A stretch of 13,261 bases of DNA from Shewanella sp. (GTDB lineage Bacteria > Pseudomonadota > Gammaproteobacteria > Enterobacterales > Shewanellaceae). The notes under the pieces were generated by a model that was given only the letters and a program-made list of their open reading frames with translations, made no database searches and was not told the DNA's origin. The translations under genes and the position numbers were made by a program. The stretch covers positions 1 through 13,261 of the forward strand of contig SDWK01000496.1 of the NCBI GenBank assembly GCA_004195335.1, read 5' to 3'. Of the stretch, positions 1 through 6,347 are shown piece after piece (position 1 is the first letter of the stretch; every line of letters starts with the position of its first letter).

Positions 1-45
1 CCTTGAATTAGTTGCCAAAAAACACGCTGAGTAGATCACTTTCTT

Positions 46-59
46 ATACTGATTGGTAT
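46..59. repeat. Dispersed palindrome, copy A (ATACTGATTGGTAT)
   Basis: A degenerate copy of the ATACCRATYGGTAT palindrome, followed by AAT as in the other copies, which are followed by AAA or similar. It sits just before the point where homology to the truncated solute-binding protein begins. Related copies lie at 709-722, 6208-6221 and 12174-12187. Confidence 0.55.
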
Positions 60-60
60 A

Positions 61-582
61 ATCTATATTGAACAAGGAAAATCGATCGCGGCCTTCAATG
101 TACCATTAGACGAACAGAGCCAAGCTAAGTATATCTTAGGTAAAGAGAAGCTTTTCGATGCTGTATCCGCCTACTATTTCAATATCCAACATCCACTACA
201 GGCAAAGAGCCGGGATGAGCTAAATAATGGCGAGCTTGTAGGTGTCGTAAGAGGCTACGGCTATGGCGATCACTATCTTAAACTCATCAAAAACAAACGC
301 ATAAAAGAAGCTGTGACAAACTCAGAGTCATCTAACTTAAAGAGCCTCTCTCTGGGCAGAATCGATCTGACAATCATCTACGATAAGACAGCCAACATCC
401 TCCTAAATCAGCTCAGGTTACAAGCAAACATTCAGCTTGCCTTTATCAATGAAACGACACCAATCTACTTAGCTTTTTCCCGACGTCATAGCCAGGGACA
501 ACATTATGCAGCTCTCTTTGACAAGGGAATGAAAACAATTCGTGAAAGTGGTCTATACCAGCAAATAATTGACTCTTACTAG
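61..582 (+). pseudogene. C-terminal remnant of a family-3 periplasmic solute-binding protein
   Basis: The reading frame is open from position 31 to the TAG at 580-582. From about position 64 it reads like the middle and C-terminal lobes of SBP_bac_3 proteins (amino-acid-type periplasmic binding proteins): a segment starting IEQGKSIAAF, then GVVRGYGYGDHY, then LSLGRIDLTIIYD, then a C-terminal helix ending IRESGLYQQIIDSY. The family normally has a signal peptide and roughly 70 more N-terminal residues; none is present here. The only in-frame start is a GTG at 313 with no convincing ribosome binding site, which would leave 89 residues and half a fold. The homology begins directly after a copy of the ATACCRATYGGTAT palindrome at 46-59. 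I infer a 5'-truncated, probably nonfunctional gene. A frameshifted N-terminus lying left of the window cannot be excluded. Confidence 0.65.
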
Positions 583-631
583 TCACGCCCTCCCAATCAG
601 CTCTTACCAATCAGAGATTAGTATCAAACCT

Positions 632-645
632 TTGATGCTGGTCAA
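632..645. promoter_or_regulatory. Putative FNR/EtrA box upstream of the P-type ATPase
   Basis: TTGAT-GCTG-GTCAA matches the FNR-family consensus TTGAT-N4-ATCAA at nine of ten fixed positions. It lies 101 bases before the preferred ATPase start at 747. A perfect TATAAT follows at 673-678; the 27-base gap is about 5 bases longer than in a standard class II FNR promoter, so the actual -10 may differ. A second match to the same motif lies in the usp/antiporter divergent region, which strengthens the call. The EtrA name follows Shewanella usage; binding by CRP is less likely given the half-site sequence. Confidence 0.5.
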
Positions 646-708
646 TTATTGTTCAAACTAGATATCTTTATCTATAATTATTGACTATAGATCAAGGCAT
701 AAAGGCTA

Positions 709-722
709 ATACCAATCGGTAT
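709..722. repeat. Dispersed palindrome, copy B (ATACCAATCGGTAT)
   Basis: The palindrome ATACCAATCGGTAT is followed by AAATCC, exactly as in copy C at 6208-6221. It falls inside the N-terminal extension that results if the ATPase is started at the TTG at 681. This argues that the extension is noncoding leader rather than protein. Confidence 0.7.
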
Positions 723-746
723 AAATCCAGCTCAAAGGGAGAGGAT

Positions 747-3335
747 GTGGCAACGCAGGGACTCAGCAAGGAGCAGGCGCAAACTCTATTGACTGAGTAT
801 GGCGAAAATTGTTTGCCAAAACCGTCAAGAAACAGCTTTATCCGACTCTTTATCATCCAGTTTCGTAGTGCATTTATCTATGTCTTACTGGTGGCAGTTG
901 TCGTGTGTCTGATACTCGGCCAGCTTATCAATGCCTTTTTTATCTCTGTGGTGCTACTGCTCAATGCGCTGATTGGCACCATTCAGGAGTATTCGGCCCA
1001 GCAGGCTGCCGAAGCGCTTGCCAATATGGTCCCCCAACAGAGTCGGGTTATTCGCGATGGGCACCCAATGGTTGTCGATAGCCGCACTCTGGTGCCGGGC
1101 GATTGGATCATGCTCAGCACCGGCGATCGCATAGGCGCAGACATTAACCTAAAGCAATCCAGTCAGTTTCAAGTCGATGAGTCAGCCCTCACGGGTGAGT
1201 CAATTTCAGTCAGCAATAAAGAGCAAGCCTTTGCCGGCACACTGGTGACCCACGGCCGTGCGGAAGGTGAAGTGTTCGCAACAGGAGTTAACACTCAGAT
1301 TGGACAGATAGCCAAATTAGTCCATCAAGGAGTCGATACTAAGCCTCCGTTAATGCAGAGAATCGATCAGTTTACCCTGCGCATAGCCATAGCCATAGTG
1401 ATCATCATAGCGCTGATATTTAGTCTGACACTCATACGAGGCGCCGATCTATCAGATGTATTTCTGTTAGGGGTCGCATTAGCCGTCTCAGCCATTCCCG
1501 AAGGTTTACCCGCGGCTATTACTGTAGCACTGGCTATAGGAATGAAAAGAATGGCGAAAGCCAACGTGATCGTACGTAAGTTGGTTGCCGTAGAGTCACT
1601 GGGGTCCTGCACCTTTATCGCCTCAGATAAAACCGGCACCTTGACGGTCAATGAGATGACCATAGGTCAGATCTGGCTTGCCAACGAACATATATACCAT
1701 GTGTCAGGAGAAGGGTTAGCCAAAAATGGCTTGGTGCATCGACACGGACATGGGGTGCCCGCCTCTGTAGAGGACGAGTTAGGGCTGAAGCAATTAGCCC
1801 TGGTAGGGCTACTCGCCAATGAGGCGCACCTGGTTTATGAAGCCGATAAGGTTCACTCCGATGGAGACGGCGTAGATCTGGCCTTCCTTGTATTAGGACA
1901 CAAGCTCAGGCTAACGGCCGAAGTTGAAAACCATACCCAGTTAGCTCTCTTCCCCTACGAGTCCGAAAAAGGATTCAGTGCCAGTGTCAATGAAAGCAAA
2001 CAAGGCTCACTGATTGCCGTGAAGGGGGCGGTAGAGAAAGTCATGCCCATGTGTGATCTGACCGAAGAGATAAATCAGAAGATCCTGGCTCAGACGCACT
2101 GGATGGCCAAACATGGATATCGGGTACTCGCATTGGCTCACGGGGCAGGAACGGCACAAAGTGACGAATTCACTGGGCTCGAATTTCTTGGTCTGGTCGC
2201 CATGAGCGATCCTCTCAGACATGATGCAATTGAAGCCGTGGCATCTTGTCGGCAAGCACAAATCAAGGTCGCGATGATCACTGGCGATCATCCCATCACC
2301 GCGCTGGCATTGTCACAACAACTAAAAATAGTCAACGAACATGATAAAGCGGTGACGGGCAGCGAACTCAGCCAGGCGATGGCGATTAATGAAAGTGAGT
2401 TCGATAAGCTCGTGGCGAGCCATAGAGTGTTTGCCAGGGTCAAACCTAAACAGAAAATGGAGATCACTCAGTCGCTTATCAGGCAGGGAGAGTTTGTTGC
2501 CATGACGGGAGACGGCGTCAACGATGCTCCAGCATTGAAACATGCCCATGTCGGCATTGCGATGGGACTGAGGGGCACCGACGTTGCCAGAGAAAGTGCC
2601 TCATTAGTGTTAACCGATGATAACTTCAGCTCCATAGTTAAGGGCATCATCGAAGGACGGATCGTGTACAACAATATCCGCAAGGTCATTTTCTTGCTTG
2701 TCAGTACTGGCGCCGCAGAGATATTTCTCTTCATACTGAGTGTGCTCTTTGCCTTGCCCATCCCGCTGTTTCCGCTGCAAATCCTCTGGCTGAATTTAGT
2801 GACTAACGGGGTGCAGGATGTTGCGTTGGCCTTCGAACCCGCAGAGGGTAATGAGTTTTCTCAACCACCTCGCTCCCCTAAAGAACCTATTTTCGATCGC
2901 CTCATGTTGGAGAGAGTCTGTATCGGTGCCCTGGTCATGGGCTCGATAGCCTTTGGCCTGTTTGCAATATCACTCCAGATGGGGGCTAGCGAGGAAGCGG
3001 CCCGAAACCTAACCTTAATGTTGATGGTGTTATTTGAAAATGTGCATGCGCTCAACAGCCGCTCAGAGCATAGGTCACTATTGGTCGTACCCTGGTTCAG
3101 TAATCCATTATTACTGGCGGGCATTCTCGTAGCGCAGGGGATCCATATTGGGGCCATGTACACACCAGGACTGAGCGATGCGCTGCAACTCAGTCCCATC
3201 AGCTTGACTCAATGGCTAATTTTATTGGCCACGGCCTCTGTGTTATTCATCGTGGATGAGGTACACAAGAAGCGGTGGCGTGTGAAGACTAATCTGAGTT
3301 TAGGGGGGCCATTAATTGATCATCGGCCGGAATAA
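747..3335 (+). CDS. P-type cation-transporting ATPase (type II, PMR1/SERCA-like)
   Basis: An 862-residue membrane pump that couples ATP hydrolysis to cation transport. Visible landmarks, numbered from 747: N-terminal cation-ATPase segment GLSKEQAQTLL; first membrane hairpin around 35-80; actuator motif TGES at 149-152; M4 motif PEGLPAA at 251-257; phosphorylation motif DKTGT with Asp294; hinge motif TGDGVNDAPA from 587; C-terminal membrane bundle including NLVTNGVQD from 683. GTG at 747 is preferred because GGGAG at 737-741 precedes it at a good distance and the protein then starts like its family. The TTG at 681 lacks a ribosome binding site and would translate a dispersed repeat. Aligned by eye to SERCA, M5 keeps Glu658 but the M6 Asp800 position is Asn687, so Ca2+ specificity is not assured. 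The 3' end overlaps the convergent usp gene by 47 bp. An upstream FNR-like box suggests oxygen-responsive expression. Confidence 0.93.
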   Translation: MATQGLSKEQAQTLLTEYGENCLPKPSRNSFIRLFIIQFRSAFIYVLLVAVVVCLILGQLINAFFISVVLLLNALIGTIQEYSAQQAAEALANMVPQQSRVIRDGHPMVVDSRTLVPGDWIMLSTGDRIGADINLKQSSQFQVDESALTGESISVSNKEQAFAGTLVTHGRAEGEVFATGVNTQIGQIAKLVHQGVDTKPPLMQRIDQFTLRIAIAIVIIIALIFSLTLIRGADLSDVFLLGVALAVSAIPEGLPAAITVALAIGMKRMAKANVIVRKLVAVESLGSCTFIASDKTGTLTVNEMTIGQIWLANEHIYHVSGEGLAKNGLVHRHGHGVPASVEDELGLKQLALVGLLANEAHLVYEADKVHSDGDGVDLAFLVLGHKLRLTAEVENHTQLALFPYESEKGFSASVNESKQGSLIAVKGAVEKVMPMCDLTEEINQKILAQTHWMAKHGYRVLALAHGAGTAQSDEFTGLEFLGLVAMSDPLRHDAIEAVASCRQAQIKVAMITGDHPITALALSQQLKIVNEHDKAVTGSELSQAMAINESEFDKLVASHRVFARVKPKQKMEITQSLIRQGEFVAMTGDGVNDAPALKHAHVGIAMGLRGTDVARESASLVLTDDNFSSIVKGIIEGRIVYNNIRKVIFLLVSTGAAEIFLFILSVLFALPIPLFPLQILWLNLVTNGVQDVALAFEPAEGNEFSQPPRSPKEPIFDRLMLERVCIGALVMGSIAFGLFAISLQMGASEEAARNLTLMLMVLFENVHALNSRSEHRSLLVVPWFSNPLLLAGILVAQGIHIGAMYTPGLSDALQLSPISLTQWLILLATASVLFIVDEVHKKRWRVKTNLSLGGPLIDHRPE

Positions 3336-4173
3336 CCAAGACATTACTGCGGATCCGGCAGAGTATAGACTCGGCCATATTACCGATCACATAGCCAAGA
3401 ACACCATGACGCTGACGCGATCCAAGCACCAGATAACGCGCTTTCAGACGACAGGATAGTTCATAAAGACAGATATCAGGATCGCCGGCCATGATATGAA
3501 TACATTCAGGATCCATATTTAGCTTGGCCAGCTGCTGCTGATGTTCCTGATAGGCATCTTTAACTAATGTAGTGGTATTGATCAGATCCATATCACGCAA
3601 CACCTTAGGCACTCTGATCACAAAGGCGAGATGCAATTGACTACCCATCGCCTTTGCTAATGCCTTACCGTGACTTATGACTGTCTGATTAAGCTGCTGT
3701 TTCAGGGGGTTGTCACTGCCAAGATCGACAGCCATCAATACGGTATTTCCTCTGTGAAGAGGATTATCAGTCAATAGCATGAGTGGAATTTTAACGTGGC
3801 GGATCAAATGCCAATCGACAGGTAGATAGTGATCCTTATGATGCACCGCCTTTACCATGAGATCGAAGCCATGACGAATCGAATGACGACAGGCATGTTC
3901 ATACAGATCTTTACTCCACACTGTATGTGTGGGCACATCTGTCGCCTTCAATGCCTTCAGCTCCTCTTCAATTTTAGCGGCACGGTCTTTCATTATTTTC
4001 TGCTGAGCAGCGGCGCCAAGGCGTGGATTATAGTATTCCGCACCGCTGAAATATTCGAAGCTATATGCGAAGACTTCGGCACGCTTATCCATTGCCCTAG
4101 TCAACTCAATACCCGCAGCAATTGCATCCGTATGGGCTTCCTCTTTTTGCGAAATAATAAACACCTTATCCAT
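3289..4173 (-). CDS. Tandem universal stress protein, UspE-like
   Basis: A 294-residue cytoplasmic protein with two universal stress protein domains, roughly residues 1-137 and 143-282. The first domain ends in VDWHLIRHVKIPLMLL, a signature I associate with UspE. The second ends in VLGSRQRHGVLGYVIGNMAESIL before a strand NVLVIP. The ATP-binding consensus G-x2-G-x9-G-S/T is degenerate: Gly251 is kept, the next Gly is Gln254, and Gly264 is followed by Asn265, so nucleotide binding may be weak or absent. The ATG at 4173 is preceded on its own strand by GGAG at good spacing. It overlaps the convergent ATPase gene by 47 bp and is divergent from the antiporter gene. An FNR-like box lies at the right distance for class II activation of this gene. 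Such proteins aid survival in stress or growth arrest; the exact role here is unknown. Confidence 0.9.
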   Translation of the reverse strand: MDKVFIISQKEEAHTDAIAAGIELTRAMDKRAEVFAYSFEYFSGAEYYNPRLGAAAQQKIMKDRAAKIEEELKALKATDVPTHTVWSKDLYEHACRHSIRHGFDLMVKAVHHKDHYLPVDWHLIRHVKIPLMLLTDNPLHRGNTVLMAVDLGSDNPLKQQLNQTVISHGKALAKAMGSQLHLAFVIRVPKVLRDMDLINTTTLVKDAYQEHQQQLAKLNMDPECIHIMAGDPDICLYELSCRLKARYLVLGSRQRHGVLGYVIGNMAESILCRIRSNVLVIPADDQLMAPLNSD

Positions 4174-4221
4174 TGCTTTCTCCAGCTATTATTGCCTAAC
4201 TTTAGCTTAGACAAGCAAGTG

Positions 4222-4229
4222 CATTTATG
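4222..4229 (-). promoter_or_regulatory. Possible -10 element for the usp gene
   Basis: On the minus strand the sequence GCATAAATGC (4230 down to 4221) offers CATAAA, ATAAAT or TAAATG as a -10 hexamer. These begin 20 to 22 bases downstream of the FNR-like box at 4250-4263, close to the standard class II spacing. The start site would fall near 4215, giving a leader of about 42 bases. No good -35 is visible, as expected for an activator-dependent promoter. Confidence 0.35.
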
Positions 4230-4249
4230 CCTCAGAATGGCTCGAAAAA

Positions 4250-4263
4250 ATGATCGAAATCAA
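4250..4263. promoter_or_regulatory. Putative FNR/EtrA box in the usp/antiporter divergent region
   Basis: ATGAT-CGAA-ATCAA matches TTGAT-N4-ATCAA at nine of ten fixed positions. Its centre (4256.5) is 41.5 bases from a start site near 4215 on the minus strand, the standard class II activation distance for the usp gene. For the antiporter the box ends only 32 bases before the TTG start, too near for class II activation, so any effect there would be repression or indirect. Confidence 0.55.
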
Positions 4264-4295
4264 ATGTCTCACAGGTTGACAGTGAGGAGGCAATA

Positions 4296-5504
4296 TTGGC
4301 AATAGATAGCTTTGTTATTTCAATATTTCTCATGTTGCTATGCGGACGCTTGCTCAGTGAGCTCTGTTCTCGTCAGGGGGCGCCTGGCGTTGTGGGCGAG
4401 ATGTTAGCAGGGCTCCTTATCGGTCCCTCTGTTCTGGGCTGGGTTCATCCCCACAACACTCTTTCGGTTTTGGCTGAGCTTGGGGTTATCTTGTTGCTAT
4501 TCGATATTGGCTGCGAAACTTCGGTCAAACGTCTCTACCATGCCAGCGGTCGATCGTTCTGGGTTGCACTTAGCGGTATAGTCATACCCGCAGTCGTCGC
4601 CGGAGCTTCAGCCGCGTACTGGCTAAACTTACCACCATTTACGGCCTTGTTCTTTGGCTGCGCCCTGACAGCAACCAGTATCGGCATCTCGATAAGAGTG
4701 ATGACACAGGCAAATCAAGCTCAAACTCTAGCCGGTCAGGTTATTCTAGGCGCTGCGGTGATCGATGATATTGCAGGTGTGATATTACTCAGCATACTGC
4801 TGAATTTTAGCGTTGACGGTACCTTGAGTGTGGCTTCGGTATTGATATTGATAATAAAGGTCGTGGGCTTTTTATTCTTAGCTCCCCCCTTGGCCAGAGT
4901 CCTTATCTACCTATCCAGAGGTATGCAGCCTCACTTTAAACATTCAGGCTATGATGTCTTAGTCGTGGTGATTCTTATCTGTCTATTCGCCTGGCTATCG
5001 CATTGGTTCGGCGCGCCGGCGTTACTCGGGGGCTTTGCCGTAGGAATGGCATTATCCCGCCAATTTGTTTCACCGATAAATCGCTACTTACGCAATCCTT
5101 TTCCCTTTACGCACCAACTGGAAAAATCGGCTAAACCTCTGGTTGATATCTTCTCCCCTATCTTCTTTGTTTATGTAGGAGTCAGTGTCGACCTAAGCCA
5201 ATTAGATCTCACGATATCGGGCCTGTTACTACTTCTGTGGCTGGCTCTGATTGCCATCGTCACTAAACTGGCTGCGGGTCTGACGGCAAAGGGCCCTTGG
5301 CGCAGAAAAATGATAATAGGTAGTGCAATGATCCCACGGGGAGAGGTCGGGTTGGTATTTGCAGAAATGGGACGACAATTGAACATTATTCAACCTAAGT
5401 TATTTACAGAGCTGGTATTGATTATCGCCATCTCGAGTATCGTTGGCCCCATGCTACTCAAATGGGCACTCAAGGGGCAAACGGTATTACACACAAAACG
5501 CTGA
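4296..5504 (+). CDS. CPA2-family cation/proton antiporter
   Basis: A 402-residue, almost wholly hydrophobic inner-membrane protein of the Kef/NapA/GerN type, expected to exchange Na+ or K+ for protons. The paired aspartates of electrogenic CPA2 exchangers are present at Asp157-Asp158 in the motif GAAVIDDIAG. Other family segments are PGVVGEMLAGLLIGPSVLG near the N-terminus, ALTATSIGIS in the fourth or fifth helix, and SAMIPRGEVGLVFAEMG near the C-terminus. There is no C-terminal TrkA-N nucleotide-binding domain, which argues against a glutathione-gated Kef channel. The TTG start is supported by GAGGAGG at 4284-4290, five bases before it; no nearby ATG is in frame. It is divergent from the usp gene across 122 bp. 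With the ATPase and Usp protein it suggests control of ion gradients under stress. Substrate cannot be read from sequence. Confidence 0.9.
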   Translation: MAIDSFVISIFLMLLCGRLLSELCSRQGAPGVVGEMLAGLLIGPSVLGWVHPHNTLSVLAELGVILLLFDIGCETSVKRLYHASGRSFWVALSGIVIPAVVAGASAAYWLNLPPFTALFFGCALTATSIGISIRVMTQANQAQTLAGQVILGAAVIDDIAGVILLSILLNFSVDGTLSVASVLILIIKVVGFLFLAPPLARVLIYLSRGMQPHFKHSGYDVLVVVILICLFAWLSHWFGAPALLGGFAVGMALSRQFVSPINRYLRNPFPFTHQLEKSAKPLVDIFSPIFFVYVGVSVDLSQLDLTISGLLLLLWLALIAIVTKLAAGLTAKGPWRRKMIIGSAMIPRGEVGLVFAEMGRQLNIIQPKLFTELVLIIAISSIVGPMLLKWALKGQTVLHTKR

Positions 5505-5659
5505 TTTCGTGCAGATAGTTCCTTATCTTAAGTACAAATTTTTATAAAAAAAATCGAGAAGCTATCACCATTTTCATCTATGATGGAATGACGAACACTG
5601 ACAGGACATATCTTCTCAGTCATGAGACATTTTTGGGTATGTCACCGGAATTAAAACGT

Positions 5660-5689
5660 TATAATTCAACCAGGGTTCAGCGCTTGAAC
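5660..5689 (+). promoter_or_regulatory. TATAAT -10 followed by palindromic operator-like site
   Basis: A perfect TATAAT at 5660-5665 is followed at 5675-5689 by GTTCA-GCGCT-TGAAC, an inverted repeat whose core AGCGCT is itself self-complementary. The palindrome covers or just follows the expected start site, where a repressor would act. No good -35 is seen at 17 bases. A second inverted repeat pairs AACCAGGG (5668-5675) with CCCTGGTT (5713-5720), so the leader could also fold and bring the ribosome binding site next to a stem. The regulator is unknown. Confidence 0.4.
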
Positions 5690-5736
5690 AATAAAGAATA
5701 TGGGCGCCTGCTCCCTGGTTCAAAGAGAGTGAACCG

Positions 5737-5997
5737 ATGAAACATCAAAAACATGAAGCTCAGCTATTGAAGTTGGCTATGGAGATCGGCGTTGGTTACG
5801 CAAAGAAGCGTGGCTTTGCCGATTTTGATAAAGGGATCTCACCCAAAGATAAAGTTGAGTGCATCTACCGCTTGCTGGTTACCGATAAATTAATCCAACC
5901 GCTGGCAAAAGATAAGGAAGATGGACCCAATATGAAGCACAAACTCATACTGTGGATAAGCCGCCAACTTCCAGAAGACCATGAACTACTGAACTAA
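5737..5997 (+). CDS. DUF5062-like small protein
   Basis: An 86-residue, mostly helical, charged cytoplasmic protein with no signal peptide or membrane segment. From memory it matches the DUF5062 family of Vibrio and Shewanella: an N-terminal helix LLKLAMEIGVGYAKKRGF, a middle KVECIYRLLVTDKLIQPL, the conserved EDGPNMKHKL, and a tail RQLPEDHELL. Length is normal for that family. The ATG is preceded by AGAGAG about seven bases upstream. It stands alone between the antiporter, 232 bp away, and a gene-poor stretch with a rimK fragment, and has its own promoter with a palindromic site just upstream. No function is known for the family and none is proposed here. Confidence 0.78.
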   Translation: MKHQKHEAQLLKLAMEIGVGYAKKRGFADFDKGISPKDKVECIYRLLVTDKLIQPLAKDKEDGPNMKHKLILWISRQLPEDHELLN

Positions 5998-6020
5998 ATA
6001 ACGGTTTTGATTACAGGATC

Positions 6021-6059
6021 TTAATAAAAGCAGCTAAGCCTCACTTGAGGATTAGCTGC
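6021..6059 (-). terminator. Minus-strand hairpin with T-tract
   Basis: GCAGCTAA (6030-6037) pairs with TTAGCTGC (6052-6059), and inside it CCTC pairs with GAGG around an ACTT loop, with one G-A mismatch. On the minus strand it is followed by TTTTATTAA, giving an intrinsic terminator shape in that direction. On the plus strand the following bases are ACAATAG, so it is a poor terminator for the DUF5062-like gene. No intact minus-strand gene now lies between it and the carboxylase terminator. Confidence 0.6.
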
Positions 6060-6211
6060 ACAATAGAAGCCGTTCACCCCTGATGAATATTCGCTCTGAA
6101 TTCACCCGGGGCAGCCGTACGCTCTATCGAGGCAACAATCTTCCCGTCAATCACAAAACTGCGTAGATCTTTCCCTTGTGCTTCCTTGATAAACTCCCGC
6201 ACTAATAATAC
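6053..6211 (-). pseudogene. rimK: Decayed internal fragment of rimK (ribosomal protein S6 modification ATP-grasp ligase)
   Basis: On the minus strand 6202-6077 encodes 42 residues, then TGA at 6076-6074. The fragment starts [17 protein letters not shown] and ends [16 protein letters not shown], a close match to the middle of E. coli RimK as I recall it (VQEYIKEAQGCDIRC; GDFRSNLHRGG). A few more RimK-like residues (LLV) may precede it up to 6211. After the stop the match resumes in a shifted frame as ASIVQL (6070 down to 6053), where RimK has ASV plus hydrophobics, which indicates an indel. The rest of the roughly 300-residue enzyme is absent. RimK adds glutamates to the C-terminus of ribosomal protein S6, but this piece cannot be functional. 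Its upstream edge coincides with palindrome copy C. Confidence 0.8.
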
Positions 6212-6221
6212 CGATCGGTAT
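6208..6221. repeat. Dispersed palindrome, copy C (ATACCGATCGGTAT)
   Basis: A perfect 14-bp palindrome followed by AAATCC, the same flank as copy B. It marks the edge of the rimK fragment, just as copy A marks the edge of the truncated solute-binding protein. Confidence 0.7.
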
Positions 6222-6246
6222 AAATCCTCAACCACGAAAAGCAGAT

Positions 6247-6276
6247 AAAAAAATACCCGTCACAGAGGACGGGTAT
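6247..6276 (-). terminator. Intrinsic terminator of the carboxylase gene
   Basis: ATACCCGTC (6253-6261) and GACGGGTAT (6268-6276) form a perfect 9-bp stem with a 6-base loop. On the minus strand it runs into seven T residues (plus-strand A-run 6247-6253). It lies about 70 bases past the carboxylase stop codon. Confidence 0.88.
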
Positions 6277-6347
6277 TCTTACAATCAAACTAAAGAGCAG
6301 CAACCGATCACTAACAAACTATATTACTCACTCTCCTTGACGGCATA

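Larger units (their letters stand above)
5998..6347. other. Gene-poor interval with decayed rimK and two hairpins
   Basis: This 350-base stretch between the DUF5062-like gene and the end of the carboxylase gene contains no intact gene. It holds a hairpin with a minus-strand T-tract (6021-6059), a decayed rimK fragment (6053-6211, minus), palindrome copy C (6208-6221) and the likely carboxylase terminator (6247-6276). The segment 6281-6347 shows nothing I recognise. Confidence 0.7.

Noticed and set aside
2..34. Frame reading LELVAKKHAE then TAG, possibly the end of an upstream gene
   Set aside because: Only ten codons are visible and no family can be recognised; it may be chance.
3829..4305. 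158-codon plus-strand frame antisense to the usp gene
   Set aside because: It mirrors the usp gene, has no ribosome binding site and its product resembles no protein family.
5605..5636. TCTCA-GTCA-TGAGA followed by ATTTTT as terminator of the antiporter gene
   Set aside because: The stem is only 5 bp and starts about 110 bases after the stop; too weak to list as a feature.
5675..5689. GTTCAGCGCTTGAAC as a LexA (SOS) box
   Set aside because: Gammaproteobacterial LexA sites are CTGT-N8-ACAG; the GAAC-N4-GTTC type belongs to other lineages and has the half-sites in the opposite order.
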